DNA of 64,000 bases from Mikania micrantha (taxonomy: Eukaryota > Streptophyta > Magnoliopsida > Asterales > Asteraceae), in contig CM018687.1 of the NCBI GenBank assembly GCA_009363875.1, positions 20,862,764-20,926,763 of the forward strand, given 5' to 3'. Position 1 is the first letter of the stretch, and every line of letters starts with the position of its first letter. Made by a program: the position numbers and the translations under genes. Shown piece by piece: positions 21,611 to 32,222 of this stretch. The notes beneath the pieces are model-generated. The model saw only the letters and a list, made by a program, of their open reading frames with translations. It ran no database searches and had not been told where the DNA came from.

Positions 21611-22329
21611 TACCAACAAGAACCATCACTGGTTGGAGAGTTTGCATTGACTATCGCAAACTGAATGATGCCACAAGAAAGGATCATTTCCCGTTACTAT
21701 TTATTGATCAAATGTTAGAAAGATTATCTGGGAATATGTTTTATTGCTTTCTTGATGGTTTTTCTGGGTATTTTCAGATTCCAATTGCACCCGAGGATCA
21801 AGAAAAAACCACATTCACATGTCCCTATGGCACATTTGCTTACAGACGGATGCCATTTGGACTGTGCAATGCCCCAACCACGTTTCAAAGATGTATGGTG
21901 GCTATCTTTCATGACATGATTGAGGAATCCATGGAAGTGTTCATGGATGACTTCTTAGTTTTCGGAAGCTCATTTGATCATTGTTTAAGTAATTTGAAGA
22001 AGATGCTAGCTAGATGTGAAGAGTCCAATTTGGTTTTGAATTGGGAGAAATGTCATTTTATGGTAAAAGAGGGCATTGTTCTAGGGCATAAAATTTCAAA
22101 TGCCGGGTTGGAAGTAGATAGGGCAAAGGTGGACACAATTTCAAAATTACCACCACCTACTTCAGTGAAAGCAATAAGAAGCTTCCTAGGCCATGCGGGT
22201 TTTTATAGACGTTTCATCAAAGATTTTCCAAAAATTGCAAGGCCTATGACCCAACTTCTTGAAAAGGATGCTCAATTTGTTTTTAGTGATGAGTGTTTGA
22301 AAGCATTCAATTGTTTGAAAGAAAAATAG
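21607..22329 (+). pseudogene. Athila reverse transcriptase segment
   Basis: 240 codons carrying the RT palm: GWRVCIDYRKLN, CFLDGFSGY (catalytic D at residue 50), MPFGLCNAP and FMDD at 112-115, then the thumb with GFYRRFIKDFPKIA. All three catalytic aspartates are present. The frame begins at a TTG inside the sequence and ends at TAG (22327-22329), after which family sequence resumes in the same frame, so this is a single nonsense change. Confidence 0.9.
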
Positions 22330-24114
22330 GTAAATGCTCCGATAATGGTAGCTCCCGATTGGACTCTTCCGTTTGAGCTAATGTGTGATGCAAGTGACTA
22401 TGCAGTTGGTGTAGTTCTAGGACAAAGGAAGGACAAACATTTTCACCCCATTTACTACGCGAGCAAGACATTGAATGATGCACAAGAGAACTACACTACC
22501 ACAGAAAAAGAACTTCTTGCTGTAGTATTTGCTTTTGACAAGTTTCGTTCTTACCTTATCTTGTCCAAAACTGTTGTTTACACTGACCATGCAGCTCTTA
22601 GGTATCTCTTTGGCAAGCAAGATGCAAAGCCACGTCTTATCCGTTGGATCTTGCTTTTGCAAGAATTTGATATAGAGATACATGACAAGAAAGGAGACGA
22701 AAATGTCGCAGCGGATCACCTTTCGCGTCTCGAGAACCCATCCATGGAGGAACTTAGGGAATCCAACATAAATGACAATTTCCCTCACGAGTTTCTTTTG
22801 CAGGTTCAAGCAATTGTTGATTATCCTTGGTTTGCTGATTATGCAAATTATCTTGCAGGCGGAGTTCTTGTAAAAGGCATGACTCATCAACAAAGACGAA
22901 AATTCTTTGCAGATGTCAAATATTACTTTTGGGAGGATCCATACTTATTTAGGATTTGTGCAGATCAAGTGATAAGAAGATGTGTGCATAGTGCTGAGGC
23001 GAGAAACATTCTTCACCATTGTCATGAGGGTCCCACTGGCGGTCACCACGGAGCAAACTACACTGCAAAGAAAGTATTCAACTCTGGTTTCTATTGGCCC
23101 ACTATTTTCAAGGACGCACATGAGTTGGTCAAAGCATGCGATGCTTGCCAACGAGCAGGTAACATTTCATATCATGATGAGATGCCCCAAAATAGCATTC
23201 AGGTGTGCGAGGTTTTTGATGTTTGGGGCATCGACTTCATGGGACCGTTCCCGTCTTCTAGAGGTCACAAATACATCCTAGTAGCCGTTGACTATGTATC
23301 AAAGTGGGTCGAAGCACAAGCCTTACCTACAAATGATGCTAGGGTGGTTGTGAAGTTTTTGAGAAAATTATTTGCTCGTTTTGGTGCTCCTAAAGTCTTG
23401 ATTAGTGATCGAGGAACACACTTTTGCAATTCCCAACTTGACAAGGCGTTGTCACGCTATGGAGTCAACCATAGATTTTCAACGCCATACCATCCACAAA
23501 CTAGTGGACAGGTAGAGGTCACTAATCGAGGGCTTAAACGAATACTTGAGCGAACTGTGGGAAAAAATCGAAAGGAATGGGCGAATAAGCTTGATGACGC
23601 TTTATGGGCTTTCCGAACGGCTTACAAAACTCCAATTGGCACCACACCATATAAGTTGGTTTATGGAAAGGCATGCCACCTCCCTGTTGAACTCGAGCAT
23701 AAAGCGTATTGGGCCTTGAAAGCGGTTAATCTTGATTTAACAAGTGCAGGTGAAAACAGGTTTATGCAGGTTCATGAGCTTGAAGAGTTGAGGAACCAAG
23801 CTTATGAAAATTCAAGGATTTACAAGGAGCGGACGAAGAAGTTACATGACAACCATTTGAAGGATAACAAACAATTCCAAGTGGGGGATCGTGTTCTATT
23901 GTACAATTCTCGTCTCCGTTTGTTTCCGGGCAAACTGAAATCAAGATGGACAGGTCCTTATGTTGTGAAAGAAGTGTTTTCGTATGGAACGGTCGAGATC
24001 GAGCATTCAGATGGAAGAATCTTCAAAGTCAATGGTCATCGTTTGAAACACTACATTGAAGGGCCGACGAGTGAGGAATTTGAAATTGTAGAACTTCACC
24101 CCAAGAACAAGTGA
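22330..24114 (+). pseudogene. Athila RNase H and integrase
   Basis: About 594 codons. Counted from the Met at 22345, RNase H residues D15, E56, D81 and D124 are present. An HHCC finger lies near residues 224-268 (C265, C268). The integrase core has D297, D355 and E391, with 35 residues between the last two. The C-terminal region QVGDRVLLYNSRLRLFPGKLKSRW is typical of gypsy integrases without a chromodomain. The coding sequence itself is undamaged, but it lies downstream of three breaks. Confidence 0.9.
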
Positions 24115-27100
24115 ATATAAGGTCGAGTCAAGCTAAGGACTCATTAATAAACAAGCGCTTCCGGGAGGCAACCCGAGGTTTTTGGGAAGTCTTTGTTATT
24201 TTTAATTTTTTTTATTATTATTATTATTAATTTTTTTTTGTTTTGTAATCGAAAGTGATGTTGGGGTGTTTTTCGTCACGGGATTGGAGGGCTTATGTGT
24301 AGGTGTTTGTTCTCATTTTCATCATGAAAATATGTCGGAAAAATCGTTGTTCATGGGGAAATATGTTTGTAATGCAAAAGAAAAGAGGGTAAAATCAAAT
24401 TTCAGAATCAGCCATGAACATAACCATGTTGCTTCTGAACACGGTTATGTCAGTGAGTTTAGAGCTGCTGATATATAGGGTTCAACACGGTCATGTTCTA
24501 ACCGAACATGGTTATGTTCGGAGCTCAGTAAAAAAAAAGAAAAAAAAACCTTTTTTATAAGACATCTAACCCTAATCTTTATTTCAAAAACGTTTTTTTT
24601 TTTCTGGTTTCCCTTGTCCGATCGAGAACACCTGCACCCTAAGCCTTCTTCATCGCATCTTCCACACGAGGGCGCCCCCTCGTCGCAACCCTACCGGCGA
24701 ACACCAACTCCTTCCCGTCCGTGTCTCTCAATTTTTAGTCTAAGTTCTTGCAAGTTCTTCATAGGAGGTATGTTTCCATCAATTTTATCTGGGTTTTGTT
24801 CTTGAATAGTTCTAAATCTCTGCACTTCTTCGAATTTTTTGGGGAAACCACGTTTGAGGGTTCGATTAGGGCTCGTTTTTGCATAGTGATGCACATGTTG
24901 GTTGGTATAACACTTGAAGTGCTTTTAAAATCAATTTTTGGATGATAATGGTTGCTAACCACATGTTTTTATGCTGCTTGTTACTGTTTTAAGCTTATAA
25001 CCAACTGATTTCGGTTGTTTTTGGTCAATTTGCTCTGAAATTTTGTTACATCTCTCATTGATAAATTTAGGTCTAGTATAGATTTTGGTCTGAATTTTTC
25101 ATGCTTGCAAGTCATCTATATTGGGGATAGATGCATTAATTTTAGTCTCTGGATGCCTAATTTGGATGAATTTGTGTTGATTGTTTTATCTTTGGTGTGA
25201 TCATTGACTTCTGGATGGTGCAGGTGCAACAACTAGCAGCACAGGAAGCTGGTTATGTTCCTCCCCCACTTCCCGTTTTACCACATCAGCCACCAGGGGT
25301 TTCAGTTCAGCATCCACCAGATAATGATATGGAGGATTAGGATGGTGTCCTAAGTTTAACGTTTTTCATGTCTATTTTGGTTTATTTTGGTTGAGTTGTA
25401 CTGTTTTGTGTCATATGTGTACAAACTCATGGTTTTGATTTACTTTATGCTTTGACTTGTTATGTTTTTACTTAAGTTACTACTTTAACTTGCATGCTTT
25501 ATTTTTGTTTTATCATACTCATTCTTTTGCTCTTGGAATGTGATAGATCTTCTTGGTTGGCGTGATATTGTTCAGAGGCTTTTAGGAGAATGTCTGTCTA
25601 TTTCCAGAAATTCACCAGGGGAGTATTTTTTTTACTTTTACTATCTTACATTATATATTTTTGCTTTGAATTTTCATTTTTGGTACATTGAGGGCAATGT
25701 ACAATTCAAGTGTGGGGATGCTCATTGAGTTTATTTTTTGTTAAACTTTTGCTTGACCCATTCAAAATATCTCTTTGCAAAAAAAAAAAAAACAAATCCC
25801 ATTTTTGGCAAATCAAACAGTTCAGAATGACATTCAAGTAGATTTGTTCTAGATCCTTATTCATGATTGTATTATTACCAAGCCAAGATTAGAAGAAACC
25901 TTTGAGTGTTTTGATAAAATGTTCTGGAATATCTCAAAAGCATGATAAGTTGAAAGTTTGATGTTTATGCATGCGTTTACACCTTTACCTTTATCCATCC
26001 GTTTCCGTGAGCAATTTTTGTGCCTTTATTGCATGTGTACAAGTTACACACAATCATTTTCATTTTTTTGTTAGCTCTTTTGTCTGCCAGATGTTGCATC
26101 TATATTAGAACTTGCTTTGGATATGCATTTCAAAATCATGAACTGAGTGTTTGCTATAAAATGATAGAGGCATTAGGATAAACCCTTTGATGTAGCCATT
26201 TTCTTTCTATGTTTATCTCCTTTGCCCTTATTTTACTACTAGTAGCCATGTTGAGCCCTTTTTCCTAATTCTTATGTTGTCACCCTACAATTTTAGCCTA
26301 CTTTACCAAATTAGCCTTTTATTCTTTTAAGCCCGAGCGTCAAATTTCTGGATTGTTTTAGTTGTCTAATGTTTGTTATATAGGTATGTTGTTGTAGGAT
26401 GTGTATTTTGATAGTGTTTTGGTGTTGATCGTAGTGTTGTAAAAAAAAAGAAAAAAAAATGAAAGATCTTATGTACAAATGCTCATTATGTATGATAAGT
26501 ATAGATAAATCCACGTGAGTGTTTGTTCGTGAAAAAAAAAAGTTAAAAAAAAAGAAAAAAAAAAGAAGAAAAAGAAAAAGGATTACCACTAATGACTCGT
26601 TATAACCAAGTCAATGTTATTTTAAGTCTACGTGTTTATTTTTCTTTTTGTTTTGTATTTGATATCAATTAGCATCTAAATAATCCAGAATTTTGACCAT
26701 TTAATCAGATTAAATCCCAAATTCCATACCCTTAGCCCAAGCCCCGTTACAACCCTTCAAAGTCCTCTTGATTATTGCATTTTCTCATGTTATTTGGTGG
26801 ATATTTGATTCCTTTGCAAGCCTATGATTATTTTTGCTTCATTACTTGGTATTGAGTGATTCACTTATACTCTAATACATAAAAATAACCGAGGGTGAGT
26901 GAACTTTTGTGAGAGGTTAAAGCTCATGCATAAAAGGAATTACATAGACTTGCCATGTTTTAGAAGATATTGCCAGTTTTTGATAAGACAATGAAAGACT
27001 AGTTCAACTCTTGTGGTTTCTTGTTTTGACTGGATATTGCTTGATAATCTTTTATGAATTTGGATCTCTTATTAATCCTTGAATTCTTTCTCATGTATTT

Positions 27101-27184
27101 CATGCCAATGGGATTCATTTTTTTTTTGGTTTATTGCATGAGATTTTTGCTTGAGGGCAAGCAAAGTTTAAGTGTGGGGATGTT
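24115..27184 (+). other. 3-kb non-coding 3' region of the Athila-type element
   Basis: Many Athila elements carry an env-like ORF here. None longer than about 70 codons is visible, so this copy has no recognisable env-like gene. It contains A- and T-rich tracts (24190-24240, 24527-24548, 26440-26580) and two polypurine-like blocks with AAGTGTGGGGATG: one at about 25707-25720 and one at 27170-27183 next to the LTR. A 19-base segment at 24502-24520 is the exact reverse complement of an LTR hairpin (17119-17137). Confidence 0.8.
27170..27184 (+). other. polypurine tract of the Athila-type element
   Basis: A purine-rich AAGTGTGGGGATG run ends directly at the 3' LTR. The same run recurs about 1.46 kb upstream. 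Confidence 0.75.
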
Positions 27185-28786
27185 TGATATGTAGATAGTT
27201 ATGCATGTAAGTAACTTATATCCTCCTTGATTTGAATCAATTTTTGTTGCAAATTCATCTATCTAGACACTTATCGAGTGTTATTTTTGAATGTAGTAGC
27301 TCCCGATAGTTGCTTGGTGATTTTTATGGAAATACTCAAGAATTTAAGAATATTTGAGAAGAACAGCTCTGACATGACCGTGTTCGATATGAACACAACC
27401 GTGTCCTGATGGATTTATATCTGAACTATGAACACGACTGTGTTGCTTTCGAACATAACCATGTTCGGCCCAGTTACGTTTTTTTATAAGCCAATTAGCC
27501 CCAATTCGTGGGGATCCAGCTTTTTACCCAAAACCCTAATTCTCTCAAGTCCTTTAGGCGATTTTGGGGAGAACATTGAAGATTGAAGGCCAAGATTGAA
27601 GATCAAGCATTCCAAAGAGATTTCTAACATCACACAACCCACCTCTACTTGTTTTCTTGGTTTGATTCTTAGTTCTACTATGGTTTCTTCCATTTTTACA
27701 AGCTTGGTTGTGGTTTTTGTAAGCCTTATGGGCTAAACTCGTTTGTCACTTGGATTAGATGAAACTTAGCATGCTTTAACAACTTGTACACCAATTTAGG
27801 TGTTGATTATGTTAATGTTATGACAAAGCATGATTATTCTTCAACGATTGTGTGTGCTTGTGTAGTTTGATGATATATTTGACCTTGTGAATGTTAAAAT
27901 CATATTATGTTGGAAAACCATATGTATTTTAGCATTTATTCATGGATTACATATGTCTTTATGTGATTTACAGCATTTGACTAGAAATGGTGAATGAGGG
28001 TTGAATATTTAGGAGAATTGAACAAGTGTGCATCCTTATGCTAGTATTTGAAAAGATCATAGTATATCTATGAATTCCTCGTGTCATTGTTTATGTGTTT
28101 TTAAGATTAAGAGCTCAAGTCTTTGGAATATATGATCGTGATATAATGTTCATGGGTTGAGGAGTTGTTATATTTTGCCTACTTTACGCATCTCGCGGTG
28201 GTTAATATGTGGTTATCGTATTAGCTTTCCAAAGATTTGTGGAATTAGATAGCCCGGACGGGAGTCTAATTCATCCTTCACATTAACATAATTGTATCAT
28301 TAGATCTTCATGGCATAACTTTAAGTGGCTATTGTGTGTTTATCGTTTTAGCTTTCTGAAGAGTTATATGTTTAGATAACCCTGACAGGAGTCTCTACTA
28401 CTTTCTTATATCATAGTTAGAAAATGGTCTCACCTTGAGTGTGTGTATGTTGCTAAGTGGATTCGAAGTCCAAGTGATATCTCTTATTGATTGTTTGTTT
28501 TCATTCCTATCTTCTTACTTCAATTGTTAACTTGTTAATCTTTTAGTTAAATTTAATATTTTCAAATCACTCGTTATTGATCGGTTAAATAGTGACAAAG
28601 GTTTAGTATTGGGAGGTGTTGTGTCCACGGATCGATACTCGGTTCTTACCAAGAGCTATATTGCTATGCGATAGGTACGCTTGCCTATTGTGTGTAGTTT
28701 AGTTTAAGATGATAATCGTTTCTTTATTTAAAACCGGATTTGTGTAAAATCTTAATTAAAAAATCTATACACCTTAACACACATCA
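27185..28786 (+). repeat. 3' LTR of the Athila-type element
   Basis: 1602 bp, aligned over its length with 16854-18466. I count about two dozen single-base differences plus an 11-base deletion relative to the 5' copy. The ends are TGATATGTAG and ACACATCA. Confidence 0.93.
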
Positions 28787-28791
28787 CACAT
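28787..28791. repeat. target site duplication, right copy (CACAT)
   Basis: Matches 16849-16853 and restores the reading frame of the interrupted leader ORF. Confidence 0.92.
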
Positions 28792-29160
28792 CATTTGCTA
28801 CAGAAGAGATAGAGTTAGCACAAGAAGTTGAAAATGAAGCTCCCGTGGGAAATCCTTCTTGGTATCATGTGTATAATGAAGAACGGACATGCCATGAATA
28901 CGCTGCTAATTATGACGTAGCCTGACCTACTAACTCTGTGTACCATGACTTAATGACTGGAAGGAGAGATCCCCCGCCTCAGTACGGATACTCGAACGTG
29001 TACCCTAGTAATATGGAAGAATACTTGGATCATACTATACACGAGGCAGATGATCTTAGAAGAATGCTGGTCAAAAGCTTGGAGGAAGTAGTTGTTATGG
29101 GATAAGGAATAATGAGAATGGTCGAGCGGATGAAGACAATAGGTGAACATCTGAAGTATA
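28792..29160 (+). pseudogene. leader ORF of the older element, right part, decayed
   Basis: In frame with 16496-16853 across the insertion. It reads FATEEIELAQEVENEAP and stops at 28923-28925. Family-like coding sequence seems to continue (MEEYLDHTIHEADDLRRML, about 29013-29070) with further stops, so the original protein was longer and is now broken by changes unrelated to the insertion. Confidence 0.55.
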
Positions 29161-29301
29161 AATAGATAGGATAATTAGATAATATGGTGTGACTTTGTAT
29201 AATATTATAATTTTAATTCTAGACTTTTAATGTACGTCGTATTGTATCGTTTTCCCGTGGTATAATATTAAAAGACGTTTTGTTAAATTTTATTTTTCAG
29301 A

Positions 29302-29862
29302 ATGTCAAACCATAATATCCTACAACCTAAAGATGTTAGAGACGAGAAGAGAAATATAGACGTGGTAGGAAATACTGAGCAACAAATCGTTAATAAGAAC
29401 GAGGTAAAACAAATTGTGGAAGAAGGCATAGTAGAAGCAATTCCAAAACTATTAGATGCGCTTGAACTAAGGAAGAAAGATAAAAGGCTGCAGAAGGAAA
29501 GAGCTGAGAATTCAAGAATTATTGAAGAAGGAGAGGAAGACCAACACGATTCAAATACTGAACATTCAGAAGTTAGTAAACCTGAGAAAAAGAAGAATAA
29601 GGTGGAAGAAAAAGGTTGCAGTTATCGAACCTTCCAAAACTGTGGACCTGTAGCATTCTCTGGAAGTGAAAGAGCCATAGTTGCTCGTAGATGGTTAGAG
29701 AAAATGGAAGCTGTCATCGCTATCAGCAAGTGTGCCAATGAAGATAAAGTGATGTATGCAGCAAACTCTTTTAAAGATCACGCTTTGGAATGGTGGAATG
29801 CTGTGCTAAAAAGTAAAGGTAAGGAAGCGACATATGCGATGTCTTGGGATGAGTTTTCATAA
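29302..29862 (+). pseudogene. gag: gag fragment of the older plus-strand gypsy element
   Basis: 186 codons from MSNHNILQPKDVRDEKRN. A charged N-terminal region with likely coiled coil is followed by the start of a Retrotrans_gag domain (FQNCGPVAFSGSERAIVARRW, then ALEWWNAVLKSKG and MSWDEF). It stops at 29860 where related Gags continue, and the following DNA is unrelated, so the element was truncated here. The ATG is preceded by TATTTTTCAG, a possible splice acceptor. No zinc knuckle, pol or 3' LTR of this element is in the window. Confidence 0.8.
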
Positions 29863-29868
29863 TTAGTG

Positions 29869-29991
29869 ACAATCAAAGGTCAGAACAGGAATTTTAGATT
29901 TGCTCATGCTCTCAGATCGAATCCAATCATTTGTGAAACTATGGTCTGAAATTTTTGGGGAACTGTTACAATCAAAGGTCAGAACAGGAAT
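29869..29991. repeat. 24-bp direct repeat at the gag truncation junction
   Basis: A perfect 24-base repeat occurs at 29869-29892 and 29968-29991. It is native to the downstream ORF, where it encodes TIKGQNRN, and an extra copy sits at the junction with the broken gag. Confidence 0.8.
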
Positions 29992-31237
29992 ATTGAAGCT
30001 TATGTCCACGGGTGCAAGATAGTTGTGACGGAAGAAGTGATTAGATTAACTATGCTATTTGAAGATCATCCAAAGCATCCTACTTATCCTAGAGATGTTG
30101 TTCTCGGTATTTTGATTATATAAGGGTATGAAGGAGTAGGGCTGTTCAAATTCAGATATCCGGAGATTCGTATATCCAAACTTCGGATAACCGAATCCGA
30201 AATTTCGGATTCGGATTTGGATATCCGCTCGGATATCCGAACTCTAAACAAAATAACAAAAATTTAAAAAAAATACATCCGGATATCCGAAAATCTGAAA
30301 AATATCCGAATATCCGAAAAATATCCCCAAAAAATAACTATTTCGGACAGTTTGGATATCTGAACTATCTAAAATTTTTGAAAACTAATATATCCGAACT
30401 TCCGGATATTTTGGATACGGATTTTCGGATATTTTGATTTCGGATTCCGATACGGATTTTTTTGAACACCCCTACGAAGGAGAGTATCCTTCGCTTGTCA
30501 AGAAGCCCCTTCATCTGTATTGGAGATTACTAGTTCAAATGGGATTATCATAAAACAAAGGGGGTACTAATATCTTAAATGTTGAATTGACTTTTCGGAT
30601 AATCGCTCTGACCATGGATTGGGATTATAATTGGTCAAATATGATCTTTGAAGAAATAAAGGAAAACTTGAAGGGAGCGAAGAAAGAGATTTTCCTTATG
30701 TATCCTAGATTCGTTCAGATGATTATTGATGCTCATTATCCGAATATGATGAAAACTCTAGATAGCTTGGATATAAAGAGAATGGGACCAAATGTTTTTG
30801 GTCTGCTTAAACAAACTAGAAAGGGAACACGTATCACTTTTCAAGGATTGAGGCATTTGGAGAAATTTGGCAGGTTTGTAGAGACGGAAGGTTTAGAGCT
30901 ACATAAAGAGATCAATGTTCTTATTGCTGAAGAACATGATGTTCAAGCTCAATTACCACGAAAGGATCAAGAACAGAGAATTCCAGATGTTGATATATCT
31001 CTAAGTGAACATGAGAATATGGAGGAGGAGATGATTGATGTTAATCAAGAAGTTGATGTCTCACTGAATGCAGTTGATTTGTTTGAAAATCTTATTCCAA
31101 GAAAAAGGTCGCAAAGAGATCCAAGACTAGATGTATATGTTGTGTCTTCATCTTATGTACCTATTCCTGTGAGAATTGATACACTTGAAGAAATTGAGGT
31201 TTTACAAAATGACAATTATTGTCATGCGTTTTTATAA
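29893..31237 (+). pseudogene. decayed repeat-associated ORF (unknown family)
   Basis: Pieces of one protein are readable: FAHALRSNP, VTEEVIRLTMLFEDHP, then after a transposon insertion YPSLVKKPLHLYWRLLVQMG, and a 216-codon open stretch (30587-31237) with MYPRFVQMIIDAHYPN. The last motif recurs, from memory, in many Asteraceae transposon-associated hypothetical proteins whose role is unknown. Breaks: a stop near 29948, a MITE at 30137-30474 and a stop near 30552. The ORF start at 30587 is a TTG inside the protein. It is not a host gene I can name. Confidence 0.55.
30137..30474. mobile_element. hAT-like MITE (338 bp) inside the decayed ORF
   Basis: Terminal inverted repeats TAGGGCTGTTCAAA and, on the other strand, TAGGGGTGTTCAAA. 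Flanks are TGAAGGAG (30129-30136) and CGAAGGAG (30475-30482), an 8-bp duplication with one mismatch as expected for hAT elements. The interior is built of repeated 'ggatatccg' and 'cggat' words. It has no coding capacity. Confidence 0.85.
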
Positions 31238-31261
31238 TTTCATTTTAATATCGGGATCATT

Positions 31262-31958
31262 TTAAAATGGCTTGGTTCGGATTTGCATAATCGAGCCAAA
31301 TGTTGTGCTCGTTGCTCAGCTCGTTTTCAAACCGAGCGGCTCGGCTTGGTTCGGATTTGCATAATCGAGCCAAATGTTGTGCTCGTTGCTCGGCTCGTTT
31401 TAAAACCGAGCGGCTCAGCTTGATTCGGTTTTGCTCGGTTTAATAAAATTTAATGACACGAATCACTACCAACTGTCATCTAGTTGGTTATTATAGTTAC
31501 ATATCAACACTCACATTAGCAGCTAATAATCCAAAACCACAAACAATCAAATTTAAGATTAAAGGAAGCCATGTTCAGTAGCAATAATCTCAAGCAATGA
31601 CAGAATTTTTTCAAAACATAATTAAAGTAGTGTAAACCTCTAAAAACACATCCAAACATCCATACTAGTCTAAGTAAAAAGATCACGGTTGAGAGTGAGT
31701 ATTGGGCATTCGGAAATTAAATTCTAACGTGAAAAGTGAAACAAATGGATCTGGGAATTAGAAAACGAGCCAACCGAGCGAGCCAATCGAGAGACTATCC
31801 GAGCGAGCAACGAGCGAGCTTACCTTGACTCGTGCTCGGCTCGTTTATAAACCGAACCGAGCGTGCTCGGCTCGTTTAAAACCGAGCGAAATTCGAACGA
31901 GCCATTTCCGAGCTTTTTCCGAACGAGCAACGAGTGGCGAGTGATTTGAACAGCCCTA
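31262..31958. mobile_element. second hAT-like non-autonomous element
   Basis: About 700 bases rich in 'gctcggctcg' and 'cgagcaacgag' words that form long inverted repeats between the two halves. The right end GAACAGCCCTA resembles a hAT terminus; the left terminus is decayed. GGATCAT occurs on both sides (31254-31260 and 31959-31965) and may be the target duplication. Confidence 0.6.
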
Positions 31959-31965
31959 GGATCAT

Positions 31966-32222
31966 ATATGAGTCGTGATATTTGAAATTGTGGCAGAGCT
32001 ACGTGATAACATTCGGGTAACCTACTAGTTTAAACCAAATTTAGAATCGGATATATTGAGTATATTGAGTAGGGTTAGGTTTAGACGAGCAAATTAAATC
32101 AAATATCTGGTAACCTATGCAAATAACCTTAATAACGCTCAGAACGATGAACAAATCATAGCGACTTTCTACAACCCAAGACACTGCTATCAAAACCCTA
32201 GAGTCTTTATTGTGAGCCAAAG
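31966..32222 (+). promoter_or_regulatory. upstream region and 5' leader of the zinc-finger gene
   Basis: The 260 bases between the last transposon and the start codon must hold the core promoter unless the insertion displaced it. I see no clear TATA box at a definable distance. The leader just before the ATG reads GTGAGCCAAAG. Confidence 0.35.

Larger units (their letters stand above)
16854..28786 (+). mobile_element. Athila-type Ty3/gypsy retrotransposon, complete but mutated
   Basis: An 11.9-kb element with LTRs of 1613 and 1602 bp, CACAT target duplications, a TGGCGCCGTTGCCGGGG primer site, gag and pol in the order GAG-PR-RT-RH-INT, and a 3-kb non-coding 3' region. Primer site, the ADLGAS protease motif and Gag sequence match the Athila group of plant non-chromodomain gypsy elements. 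LTRs differ by roughly two dozen substitutions and an 11-bp deletion by my manual count. It sits inside the leader ORF of an older element. Three disabling changes in gag-pol make it non-autonomous. Confidence 0.93.

Noticed and set aside
24266..24478. Possible env-like ORF in the Athila 3' region
   Set aside because: It has only 70 codons, with no signal peptide, transmembrane segment or similarity I can see.
26311..26589. Minus-strand ORF of 92 codons
   Set aside because: It starts in A-rich tracts that give poly-Phe and has no domain.
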